Shown here one piece after another: positions 23,001-34,036 of a DNA stretch of 64,000 bases. Both the position numbers and the translations under genes were made by a program. The DNA is from [Mycoplasma] gypis (GTDB lineage Bacteria > Bacillota_I > Bacilli_A > Mycoplasmatales > Metamycoplasmataceae), in assembly GCF_016924775.1 (NCBI RefSeq), contig NZ_JAFFTD010000001.1:242001-306000 (forward strand), read 5' to 3'. Below the pieces are notes generated by a model that saw only the letters and a program-made list of their open reading frames with translations, was not told the DNA's origin and made no database searches. The stretch's first letter is position 1. Each line of letters begins with the position of its first letter.

Positions 23001-24514
23001 TAAACACACAAACAGATAATATTAAAAATATTGAAAATATCAAAAACCTTAACGCTAAAAACTGAGTATTAGAACTTCAAAGCATTGCTTTATTAAATCC
23101 AAGCTTAAATAATAAAGCATCATTTTTAGAAAATCTTGTTAATGAAGCAATTGGAAAAGAGCAATTAAAAGTTGAAAATATTAATACTTATGAAAAAATG
23201 ATTATTGATTTTGAAACTCAATTCCAAAATCAACTATTTACAGATCTTCATAAGCTAGGTAATGAACAAAATGCAAAATTTTCAAACCTTGCATTAGCAC
23301 CTTCTGTACTAAAAATAAGTTTCTGAGAAAAATTAAATAAACAAAGACTTGATGGTCTTGTAAAATTAAACAGCAGTGATGAAAAACGTATTAGTGTTCT
23401 TGAAAAAATTAAAAAATTAAGAGAAGAAATTTATGAAAATGATATTGACTCATGACTAGACTATAATTCTTATCTTGAAAATAATATTTCAATCCAGTTA
23501 AAACAATTAATGAATAAAGATGAAACACAAATTATCGATATAAACGATTTAAATCAATTCTTGATTAATTTAACAAACCTTAAAACACAGTCATTAGATT
23601 TACAAAAACAATACCAAGTTTTCGATAAGCAGAGAAAACAAGTTCGTTTAGTATTAAATAGATATTATTCAGATGTTATTTACAAAAAGAATGTTGATGA
23701 ATTAAGCATGGCTTATTATAAATATTATGATTCATATAAAGAAACAAACCTTTTAAAAACTTCAGATTTACAAACTTACTCACAAGCATTAAAAGATGCC
23801 TTAGACACTTTTAATAGCAAAATTAGTCAAATTGATAAATTAGTTGAAAAACATAGTCCAATTGTGGAAGAATTACAACAAAAAGCTAGTGAAACAAACA
23901 GTATTGCAAATGAAAATGAAGATCCAGAAATAGCAAAATGAAACATGAGCATCTTAAAAGATAAAAACAGTTTATATGCTATTATGAGTTACGATGATGA
24001 AGCATTTAATAAAGAAATTCAAAGATTTAAAGATAAATTAGCCGAAACAGATAAATTAATTAGAGATACCGTTGCAAAAAAACAAAAAATTAAAGAAAAA
24101 ACAATTAGTTTAATTAATGAAATTAATAAATGAGTAGCTGACAATATTGATTCCCGTGAAGATAGCGAAAAATATTTAAACTTAAAAGACTGAATTAATG
24201 ACAAAACTAGCGGTTCAGATTCATGAGATATCGTTTTAAGACAGCTAAATTACAATTATCAATACTATCAAAAATCATTTGAAACCTTGAAACAACTATT
24301 TGAAAAAAGACAATCATTGATTTTACAAAATCAAAATCTACACAAAGAATATGACAAATTAAGTGATGAAACAAAAAATAATCAAGATGAACAAATCAAA
24401 AGCAAAGTCGAAGAAGTAAAACAACTTTTAAATGTGCAAATTGATAATCTTGAAAACAGTGCAATTGAAGTTAATAACAACAGAATTAACTTACTAATTT
24501 CACAATTAAAATAA
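20063..24514 (+). CDS. Large coiled-coil lipoprotein under TPP riboswitch control
   Basis: A 1483-residue protein with one uninterrupted frame. The first 27 residues form a lipoprotein signal: basic start, hydrophobic core and lipobox VATSC with the lipidated Cys at 27. The remainder is hydrophilic and almost entirely predicted helix, rich in Asn, Lys, Glu, Gln and Leu with heptad-like leucine spacing and no second membrane segment. It would be an elongated surface protein anchored by its N-terminus. No enzymatic motif is seen. AAGGAG lies 10 bases before the ATG inside the riboswitch hairpin. Its stop overlaps the ATG of the next gene. The riboswitch suggests a link to thiamine status, such as capturing thiamine or a thiamine-containing source; this is inference. 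Confidence 0.85.
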
Positions 24515-26349
24515 TGTCTAAAAAAATGTATTGAAGTTACGCTTTGATGAGCGTACCATTGATTTCTATTAGCTTTATTGCAACAACGTGTAATACACAA
24601 CAAACAACACAAAATAATCAAGATAAAATAATACAATTTATTGAAAATAAATATCAAATTCAAAACGTTCTTTTAGAGCCAAAAATAGAAAATATAGAAA
24701 AAATAAAAATTTCCAAATTACAAAGCTATTATGCTTTGGAAGAAAATAAAATAAAAAATGAAACAATAAACAAAATAAAAGTAATTATTAATAAGATAAA
24801 TGTGGCGTTAAAGTCTTTATACCCAACTGAAGAAGAAATTAAAAAACAAGTCGCAATTTATGATTATCAATTAAATAAGTTAATACTCAAACACAAAAAA
24901 CTTATAAACGATTTTTATGGAAATAAATTAATAATTAATTCAGTTATTACTGCAATTGATTCAGATGACGAAATTACCAAGAATTCACCAAATTCAGTAT
25001 TAAATCAGTTAATTCAAAGCTTAGAAAACAATATTAACAGTATTTTTCCAGTATTAGACACAAATTCAAGCATTAGTCCTAATCAAAACATTGCTAATTT
25101 CTTAAACTGATTTTTAGGTTTTCTTAACTGAAAAAAACAAATTTTGACTTCAGAAATTGCAACAATTGACTTAGAAAATCTTATTCAACAAATTAATGAA
25201 AAAATGCATAATGATGACTTGAAAAAACTTTTTGTAAATTTTGTTGAAAATATTAAAATTTTAAAACCAAAAATCCTTTTAATAAACACAGAACAAAAAT
25301 TTAATCAAAGTCAAAATGATATACAAAATTTTTTAAACTGAATTAAACAAAAGTATTCTCAAGTTCAAAATTTAATTAAGCAATATCAATACACAGACGA
25401 TATTGCAAACTTTTACGATGAAAATTACAAAAATATGCTTAACAGCGACTTACGAAATTACTATAAAAAATATCAAGAAGCAATTCAAGATGTTCTAAAA
25501 AACCAGCTTGGTTCAATTACTCGATCTACGGATACATTAGATAAACATTTCAATCAAGAAATCATTCCTAAAATCAATAAATATCTTGAAAATTTCAATA
25601 TTTATAAAAAAGATAAATGAATGGTTTTTTCTGCTCAGAATGCAATAAATATCGATTCTTATTCAACTGTAAAACCCTTTATTGAGGTTAGAGCAAATAA
25701 TGAAGAATTTGATCGTGTTAATGATTATATGCGTTGAAAAGTGCAAAAGATTCTAAACATTAATGACTATGATGATGACGAAGGAAATATTATCCACCAA
25801 AAAACAAATGAAGAGATTCAGCGAATTGATGAAATGTTTAAAAAGTATGTTTTAGTCATTAAACAAATCCTACCAACAATTATTAACAAACAATGAGATC
25901 TTGAAAAGAGAATTTTAGCAATCGTTAAATACTTAACTGTAAAAACTCACTATGCACCAGCAAATGGAGTAAGTTTCGACAAAATGGTTTATATTTTCGC
26001 AGATCAAGAAGGTGAAATAACCTTTAACTGTCAAGGATATAGTGAATTTTTATATGCAAGTCTTGATGCTATGGGAGTTAAAAATATTCTATTTAATTTT
26101 TATTATGTTAATAAAGAAGATAACACACCCCTACCACATGTTAATTTTTCTTTCATAAATAATGATGGAAAAGAAATTATTGTTGATGCAACATTTAGTG
26201 ATAAAATCAACGATTGAACTAAACATTTTGACTTAGATCAAGTTAATTTAACTAATTCAAGAATTAAAGAAAACATCTTAATTACAAAAGATAAATGAAT
26301 GCAAAACTATAATTTGTATTACTTACCAAAATATATAAAAATTAAATAA
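24514..26349 (+). CDS. Lipoprotein with C-terminal transglutaminase-like domain
   Basis: A 611-residue lipoprotein. ATG at 24514 overlaps the previous stop as TAATG, so translation is coupled and the gene falls under the same TPP riboswitch. The lipobox is FIATTC, with the Cys at residue 26. About 450 helical residues follow, then a domain like the transglutaminase/papain-fold superfamily: FNCQGYSEFLYASLDAMG with the candidate nucleophile Cys, PHVNFSF with the His and IIVDATFSD with the Asp, in the Cys-His-Asp order and spacing of that family. Related bacterial domains act as proteases, peptide cross-linkers or deamidases; the reaction here is unknown. A terminator follows. Confidence 0.82.
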
Positions 26350-26354
26350 TTTTA

Positions 26355-26386
26355 AAAGTTAGCAAAGTAATTTGTTAACTTTTTTT
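26355..26386 (+). terminator. Terminator of the TPP-controlled lipoprotein operon
   Basis: AAAGTTAGCAAA pairs with TTTGTTAACTTT (one G-T wobble) around GTAA and is followed by further T residues. Confidence 0.88.
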
Positions 26387-26427
26387 GCATAAAAAAACAA
26401 ATGCACTAAATATTGTCTTCTATTGCT

Positions 26428-26535
26428 AAAAATCAGTGTTAAAAAATGAAATTAAATAAAAAAATCAGTGAAATTTTTTAAAAAAATTATACAATTTAAT
26501 ATATTAAGAAACTTTTATGTAATATTAAGAGTTTC
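26428..26535 (+). repeat. Leader region with a direct repeat and a hairpin
   Basis: The 187-base space before the next gene holds two copies of AAAAATCAGTG (26428 and 26460) and then a hairpin, GAAACTTTTA paired with TAAGAGTTTC (26508-26535, one wobble). A likely promoter lies in the AT-rich stretch between them, but no box stands out. The arrangement could be regulatory. Confidence 0.35.
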
Positions 26536-26573
26536 AATATTATTTAATTGAAAAATCATCTGAAAGGATTTTT

Positions 26574-28760
26574 ATGAAAAACAAAAAATTTCTTTGAATT
26601 TTATCACCATTACCATTCTTAGCAGTAGCACCAATGATTGCGATGAGTAATGAAATTCAAGAAGATGCTGCCAAGTATCCAAATTTAACAATTCCACAGT
26701 TAGAATTAGCAAAATCACAAAAATGAAGTGCTGACGATAAAAAACAACTAAATGATTTAATGTCGAAAGTTGATAAAAACTTAAGAGTTGCTGAATCATT
26801 AACTAAAGGGGTTCCTTTTGCATTAATTTCAACTTTAAGTGCTTCACAATATACAAATTTAGCAAAAAGCCTTGAAGAAGCTTTAAAGGTTTTAGGACAA
26901 CTTTCTCAATACAATCACGACACTTATGAACAAGAAGTTCAAAATAATACAGTTCCTGAAGATAATTCATACTCAATTAATGCTATGAAATTATCTGCTA
27001 TTTATCAAGCAATTAGCGATTATAAAAACGAAGCTCAAAACCCAAATTCAGTCATTAACCACTATGCAAAACTTATTGAAAGCAAAGCAAGTTTTATCCC
27101 TAAATATATCCTAGACGGAGTTAGCAAAGCAAGCAATGTTAAAGGATGATTATCGGATAAAGAAACTAATGCTCAAACCCTTAAAGACTTTGAAAACAGT
27201 TTAAATGCATTCATGGGTTATGTCGATATTTATGATTCAGTTAACAGTGCACTAAAATCAATTGAAGATGAAAATATTTTTGATATTAATTTCAATATTC
27301 AAGAACAAAAAATAAAAGCTTACTTCGAACAATTAAAAGCTATCCAGAATAAAAATGACTTTAATTTAGCTACTGAAAACTTTAAATACTTTAAAGCCAA
27401 TAATTTAGAAGTTAATAAATTACAAATGAACGCGTGATATAGCAAATTAGCAGATTATCGAAACTTAGTGGAAGGTAAAATTTCAGCAAAATACTCATGA
27501 ATGAATAATGACGATTCTTTATCGACTAAAGATTTAAGATTAATAAACTGAATTTTTACATACATTGAACAAGATCTTCCAAAAACTAATACAAGTGACG
27601 AGGAAGACACTGATGATCAACAACCAAACAAACAAGATGCAGCACAAAGCCAAGAACAACAAAAACAAAATATTCAAACTACTTATCCATTTTTAAACTT
27701 TAAACAAGTTGATGGAGCAATCGAAAATTCATCTACTCAAGAAGATTTAAATTCTTTAAACGAGGCAATGAAACAACTTTCTGAAACATTAAATAATGTT
27801 AGTGGAGTTTCATCAAGTTTAGAATATTTATTAAACAGTGAAAAAGAAAGTGCTTTTGATCAAGCGTATAAAAAAGCAAAAGTATTAGTTGAATCGAAAA
27901 CAAATGACAAATTTAATGAATTAACAAGTACAGAAACACAAGAAGTTAAAGAAAGTCTATTAAATAGTTTAAATGCATCAATAAATGACGTAAATGCTTT
28001 AAAATCACAATTAGAAAGCGCTAAAAATGATTTAAGTCAAAACGATGATATAAATACTGTTATTGCTAAAATTAATGATTCTTCATTCACTGCATCAACA
28101 CCTAAATACTTCCAAGATAAATTTACCGTTAATAATCTAAAGAGTTTAAATCCACAGCAAAAACAAGAATTATTACAAGAATTTAAAGAATTTAATGATG
28201 AAAAAGAAGTAATAAATAATTTAAGTAATTTTGTTACAAACCCTGACATTGCTGGTTTAATCAATGATGAACAAAAACAAAAACTAGATTCATTAGTTTC
28301 AGAATATTTAAATCCAGAAAATACCAAAAATCCAAATAATCTTGAAAATAAAGAATTTATTAATAATTTAAATCAAGAATTAAAAAACAATTTAGTAAAT
28401 AGTTGAAAACAAAAAATTAATGATAAATATGATTTAAGTAATTTAAGTCCAGAATTAAATTTAGAAAAAGAAAAATTATTTAATAAAGATTTTGCAAGTG
28501 AAAATCCTAACCAAATTAATAATGACTTCACTACATTCGCTTCAAAATTAAGCCCTAAACCATCTCAACCGACAGCACAACCTACCGAAAACCAACCAAC
28601 ACCTTCACGACCTGTTAAAACAAAAGAAGATACAAAAAACAAATCTGATTTTAGAAAAGAATATAGAACATTGATAATTGTTTTAGTCGCTCTACTTTCT
28701 TTAGGTGTTGTTGTTGCAATTATTTGATTAGCTCTTCTTTTAAAAAGAATGAAAAAATAA
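26574..28760 (+). CDS. Surface protein with signal peptide and C-terminal membrane anchor
   Basis: A 728-residue protein. The N-terminus has Lys residues and a hydrophobic core ending in APMIAMS, with no Cys, so it looks like a signal peptidase I substrate or an uncleaved anchor. The body is helical and rich in Asn, Lys and Glu, with an acidic low-complexity stretch (about residues 340-365) and a Pro/Thr-rich spacer (about 662-685). It ends with a hydrophobic helix of about 22 residues and the basic tail LLKRMKK. The bulk would be extracellular and held by the C-terminus. GAAAGG precedes the ATG. It is convergent with another protein of the same design. Function unknown. Confidence 0.8.
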
Positions 28761-28776
28761 TTAATAAATAATCTAT

Positions 28777-28806
28777 GTATCAAGTTAAACGCTTGATACT
28801 TTTTTA
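28777..28806 (+). terminator. Terminator of the plus-strand surface protein gene
   Basis: GTATCAAG and CTTGATAC form an 8-bp stem with a 7-base loop, followed by six T residues. Confidence 0.88.
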
Positions 28807-28837
28807 TTATTTTTTTAAACCATATATATATTTTTAA

Positions 28838-28867
28838 TAAAAAAATAGCAAGATTTCTCTTGCTATT
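28838..28867 (-). terminator. Terminator of the minus-strand surface protein gene
   Basis: AATAGCAAGA and TCTTGCTATT form a 10-bp stem with a 4-base loop. On the minus strand it is followed by a T-run (A-run at 28838-28845). Confidence 0.88.
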
Positions 28868-28878
28868 CGGATTAATTA

Positions 28879-31800
28879 TTAATTATTTTCAATATGACGT
28901 TTTTTAGCGATTAAAGCTATTAATAGAACTACTCCCAATGAAAGTAATGACATAACTAAATATCAAATTCATTCATGTTTTTTATGTTGTTGAACAACTA
29001 CTACTGGTTCTTTTTTAATCACTTTGAAATTATCATATACTTTTGCAAATGTTTTTTCAACACCTTTTTTAGTTAATTTATAAGTTAGAACAAGATTATT
29101 TTGTTCAGGGTTTTTAACAAGTGAAACCACTTCATATTTTACATCGCTTGGTACTTCTGGGTGATCGAAAGTATCATTTTGAGTAACTTCTTCTAATGTA
29201 TATTCTGTAGTAGGTTTACTATTAATTGTTTTTACTTCATCTATTTTTCTTGATAATTCAGTAAGATTATTGTTTACACCTTGAGTGTTTATAATTGTAG
29301 TATCTGTATTAATTGCTGTTCAAGCAATTTTTTTCTTGAAATTAGAATAAGTTTTTGTATATTCTTTGCTTACGTTATCTTTTGTTAACACATACACAAG
29401 TTTTACTGTATTATCGGCAGCATTAACTGCTACGTTTTTAGTTACAAAATTAATATCTGAAGAGTTTTCATGATCGAAAACACTTTGTGCATTCACTTCA
29501 CTTATAAACATTTGATTTGTTGGTTTTGAATTAATTAGATCTGTTAAATTAAATCTTGAAGCATAAGAGTCTAGTTCGTTAACGATTTTAGCTTCTTTGT
29601 CCGCTTGTGGATTTTCAGTTGTTGGTGAAACAGGTTCTTTGACTTCTTCTGCTTTTGGAATTTGTCTGAAATTAGTGTATGTTTTAGTGTATGTTTTTTC
29701 GTATACTTTGTCTTTAGCAACAGTTTTTAATTTATATGTTAATTCTAGTGTATTATTTTTAACATCTTTTGAAATAGCTATTTTACTAAATTCGATAAAG
29801 CCTACTTCAGTGTGATCATATGTAGAATCAAAATCAACTTGATCTATTGTTCAATTATTTGTAGGTTTACCATTTATTCTATCATCAATTTTGAAACCTT
29901 TTGCGTATCAGTCTAGTCTATCATAAACAGCCTTGTCACTTAATAGTGTGTGTGGACTAATTAAGGTTGCTGGTTTAAACATTTTTTGTAACGCTTCATC
30001 AATTAGATTTATTTTTTGATCAGGATTATCGGGTTTAGTCACTTCAAAGTCAACATAGCTTGGATAATCTTCAACGTAACGACTAAATGCATCTGGACTT
30101 CATTTTGTATAATCTTCTTTGTCTAAACTAAATCTTGATAAATTCAAAGCACCATTTCTGAATAAGGTTTTAATAGGTAAAGTATCTTTATTTTCTTTAA
30201 CTCATTGTTCTGGTGAAGATCAATAAACTTTATTTTGTGCATTTTTATGAACTTTTGATTCATTGATTTGATATTTAGGTTGACTAAATAGTTCATTATA
30301 TTTATCAAAAACCTTTTGTCACGCTTCTCTTTGTTCATCAGTTTTTGCTTCATCTTTCATCTTTTTTGCTAGATTATAAACTGCTTGACCTTCAGTTGCT
30401 TTAATTAAGTGTATTAATATTTCTTGAGTTTGACCAAAAATATCTGCTAACTTGTCGTAATATTGCAATTCACGTTCAATTTTTTCAAGTTGAGTTAAAC
30501 CTCTTTTTAAGAAGTCTATTTTAGATTCATTTTCATTACGAATTAATTTTGTCATTTTAGCAATGTTTGGCTCTAATTTCAACACTTCTTCAGTTTGATT
30601 GAATAATTCCAATATATTGCGATTATTGTACGAGAATCAATCCATAAAAAAATTATATTTAGTATCAAGAAGGTTAATTTGATTTGCGAATTTAGGCATA
30701 TATTTTTTAAAAATGCTTTGCAGTCTTACAGAATTATTATTTTTAGTCCCCTCATCAAAAGAACCGTAGCTAAATACTGGTTTTATATAATAGTTAAATG
30801 ATTTTTGTATATCATTTGAAAAGTATGTTTTATAAAGATCAACTTTTTGCTTTAAGGCTGTTCAGTTATATTCGTAAATGTTATCAATATTTCCTGTTTG
30901 ATCACCTTTATAAAATTCTGTATTTTCTTTTTTAATTTTTTCTTTAATATCTTGAATCCCCTTTTGAATTAATGAATTGTATTTACCAAATTTTTCAAAA
31001 GGTAGTTGATTTATTCATCAGTCGCGATAAGTAAAATCACCATCTTCATAACCTTCAAATTCTTTTTTAGCAACATTATTATCAACAAGATTTCTGTTTA
31101 ATCATTTATCAATTTCTTTATTTGCTCTTTCCAAAAAGTCATCAGCCATCATTTGAACTTCATAACGATATTCATAAACGTTATTTCTATTGTTTGAATT
31201 TTTAGTATTTAAATAAATACCACTTAACCAATGGTTATTTATGTAATAATCAATAAAAGGTGTGCCATCAATATCAAAAAGAATATTTTTAAGACTATCT
31301 AAATCCATTTTTGTAAGCTTGTAGTCTTTAAATGCATTATTTATAATTGGATTTCAGAATTTATCTTTATAAATTAATTTATATTTTGACTTTTCAGGAT
31401 CATTGTATGAGTCATAAATAACATCGTCTCAAGCTTTTATTCTATATTTATCCTCTAAAAACACTTCAAAATTTTCAGCAGCAAATTTTAAAGTGTTAAT
31501 AGCATCCTTAAGTTCATTGTTATCACTTGAATCTAGCTTTTGCGATGCTTCATCTTTTCTGTTTTTTAAGGTTTGAAGTTTGTCTTCAAAATTTTGAGTA
31601 TATTGTGGGTCTTCCTGATCACCTATACGCCCTTATCTTTAACAGCAAGTCCATAAAAATATTTAGCTTTCATTGTACTTCTATCAAAATATGCTGATTT
31701 ATATGAATCGTTTATACCAAGGTTAATGCTACCAAGTGCGTATTTTTCATAATTTTTAATATCATTATCAGCATCTTTGCTAAATTTCATTTCTTTTCAA

Positions 31801-32936
31801 ACATCATTACCATAGTCATAGAAATTAGTTGATAAATAATCAACATTTGGCATTGTAATTGGATTTGGTTCTAAGTATTGAATTGATGATTTGAATAATT
31901 TTTCTTCGATAGGCACTTGAATTTTTTCATTTTGTTCATCTGATTCAACTATTGATTTATCAAAAGGAAATGTATAATTGACTTTATTTCCAAAATTAAA
32001 ATAAAAGTTTTGTATATTATAGTTGTTGTAATAGTAAGTACGGTTAGCTAGTCACGAATCTGAAAAAGAAGGAACGTTAAAATTAGGAGCGGTTAATTTT
32101 AATTTAATAATAGAGGTATCGTCACGTTCCTCATCATCTTCATAAAAATATGAATCAGGATCACTATCCACAATATCTTCATTTGTCAATAAATAAGGAG
32201 ATATTATATCATGTTTTTGAATATATTCTCAATATTTTTTATCTAACCAAGAACTACCATCTATGGGTTGAATAGCATCTTCATTAAATCATCCCTTTTT
32301 TATAAATTCTCTTTTAAACAAGTAAGCAGTCTCAACATTAAAAATATAGTTCCTTCCATTATTTGTGTCTCTAGATTTATATGTAGGATTTAAAGTTCTC
32401 ATCCAAAAGTCTCTAGATAAATCATCATCAGGGGATTCTTCATCTAAATCTTCATTATAAGCACTAAGGAATGATTCACGATTGCTTTTTTCTTCATTTA
32501 AATAGCTGTAACCATCATTCATACTTTCTTTTATAAAATCTAAAAATTCTTTATTTAAATCAGAATTTATGTCACGATCATCCTTAACAAAATGTAAAGT
32601 TTTCCCATCATTCATTTTAATATTTGAATCATTAAACAATTTGGTTGTAAAAATAGGATTTTTTTCAGGTTGTTCAGCATTTTTTTTAAAATTAATATAT
32701 ACCTCGTTTGAATATTTTTCTCATAAAGCAACTAAAAAATCAAGCTTTTTCTGTAAGATTCTATATGCTTTTTGAGATTGAATCATAAAATTCAGACGTT
32801 GTGTTTCATTTTTAATTTTTTCTTTATCATAGCTTGTATTCACTTGTGAAGCTGAAGAAAAAACGAAAGGAATACTCAACACCGAAGTCACGGCTAGTGG
32901 TAAACAAAAGTTAAGAATTTTTTTGGTTGTTTTCAT
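28879..32936 (-). CDS. Large tail-anchored surface protein with three tandem domains; frameshifted
   Basis: ATG at 32936 opens a 437-codon frame that stops at TAG (31625-31623). The neighbouring frame carries on from about 31620 to TAA at 28879. Adding one base in the GGGCG tract near 31630 joins them into about 1352 residues. The N-terminus is a signal peptide without lipobox Cys (hydrophobic core ending near SSASQ). The centre is a charged alpha/beta region. The last 300 residues hold three repeats starting INGKPT or INSKPT and ending YxNFK-like, resembling the mycoplasma Lipoprotein_17 domain. A transmembrane helix and the tail AKKRHIENN follow. AGAGAGGGAA precedes the ATG. It may be inactive, phase-variable or mis-sequenced at the break. 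Confidence 0.8.
29016..29877 (-). repeat. Three tandem Lipoprotein_17-like domain repeats
   Basis: Three degenerate copies of about 70-74 residues lie at roughly 29655-29877, 29326-29537 and 29016-29229. Each has IN(G/S)KPT near its start, a DH motif in the middle (TYDHTEV, FDHENSS, FDHPEVP), a LxYxL strand and a final Y(T/S/D)NF(R/K). Linkers of about 30-40 residues separate them. Confidence 0.75.
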
Positions 32937-32970
32937 AATTCCCTCTCTTTTTTTATATATAAAAAAATAA

Positions 32971-33002
32971 TATTTCGATATCGAAATAGTGTAAAAATTA
33001 TA
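32971..33002 (-). promoter_or_regulatory. Promoter with an adjoining 18-bp palindrome
   Basis: On the minus strand GTGC-TATAAT (TATAAT at 33002-32997) looks like an extended -10 site. Immediately downstream lies the perfect palindrome TATTTCGATATCGAAATA (32971-32988), GC-containing in an otherwise A/T tract and placed where a repressor would block the RNA start. Bases 33003-33123 hold nothing else recognisable. Confidence 0.5.
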
Positions 33003-33123
33003 GCACTTATATTTTTAAACTACGAAAAAAGTATTATTTTTTTGATATTATTTGTTTTTTTTGCTTGACTTTTTTAAATTATTGGTAAATACAAAATTTT
33101 CTTGTTGTTTTATAAAAAAGTAA

Positions 33124-33933
33124 TTATTCTTTTATTTTTTGAGGAACATATAATTGCCTCACTTCTTCATTGTATGTATGATTTTTTTTATCTTGGGGGT
33201 GTAGATATAAGTTTTTAAGAAAATGTGAACCTCATCCCGCATTATAACGTGATTCAACCAAACAAAATTTGGCAATGTCATTTACACGTGGATAAATCAT
33301 TTGAATTCTTTTTGGTTCAAATTTATATTTTCTTAATGTTTCGATTAAATCAATAAAACGGGAAATTGGTAAAACGATTGCAAGATAACCTTTTTGTTCG
33401 ATAATTTTTGCACAACCACTAACAAGTTGATTTAAATTTAAATAAATTTCATGAGTTGCGATTTCTTGAAATTTTGTTGTTTTTGAACGTGCAATATTGT
33501 TTTCTTTGTTGTAATAAGGTGGGTTGCAAATAATTAAATCATATTTTTTCGCTTCTTTAATTCCAATCTTTTTGGCATATTGTTTTGCAAAAATATTAAA
33601 ATCTTCATTAATAACATTTATTCGATCTTTTAAGTTATTTAATTCAACATTATAATTAGCAAGTTCTACAGCTTCTGGCTGAATTTCAACAGCATCAATA
33701 TTAATTTTTTGCGAACGCTGTGCAACAAATATACTTAATGCTGCATTGTTAGTTCCAACTTCTAAGACATTGCGAATTGAACGATTTAAGGAACAAAAAT
33801 TACCAAGTAAAATAGTGTCTACTGAGTATGAAAACATTTCTTTATCTTGATATATTTCCAACCCATCTTGATAACCAAGATTATTTTTAACTCAACTTTT
33901 TTTAAGAGGTTTTTTAAACTTATTTTCAGTCAT
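33124..33933 (-). CDS. trmN6: tRNA1(Val) adenine-N6-methyltransferase family protein
   Basis: A 269-residue SAM-dependent methyltransferase of the YfiC/TrmN6 type, which methylates A37 of tRNA-Val in E. coli. Features: GYQDGLEIYQDKEMFSYSVD at the N-terminus, the SAM-binding motif VLEVGTNNAALSIFVA (about residues 57-72), the acidic strand end VEIQPEA, and the catalytic DLIICNPPYY of N6-adenine methyltransferases. ATG at 33933 adds a basic N-terminus typical of the family compared with the internal Met. It is monocistronic and divergent from the MATE gene. Substrate assignment is by family only. Confidence 0.85.
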
Positions 33934-34036
33934 ATAAGTATTTTAACTAACAAGAATTTTTTTTGAAAAAAATAATCAAAAAAAATTGCTTTTTATTTGG
34001 TTTTTATGTCAAATAAGAATAAAATAAATTTTATAT

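Noticed and set aside
20063-24514. Several separate lipoprotein genes in this stretch
   Set aside because: The apparent breaks are all TGA codons, which encode Trp here; the frame is continuous.
28879-32936. Two independent minus-strand genes instead of one broken gene
   Set aside because: The second part has no start codon with a ribosome site near 31620 and no signal peptide, while the first lacks any anchor; together they form one normal surface protein.
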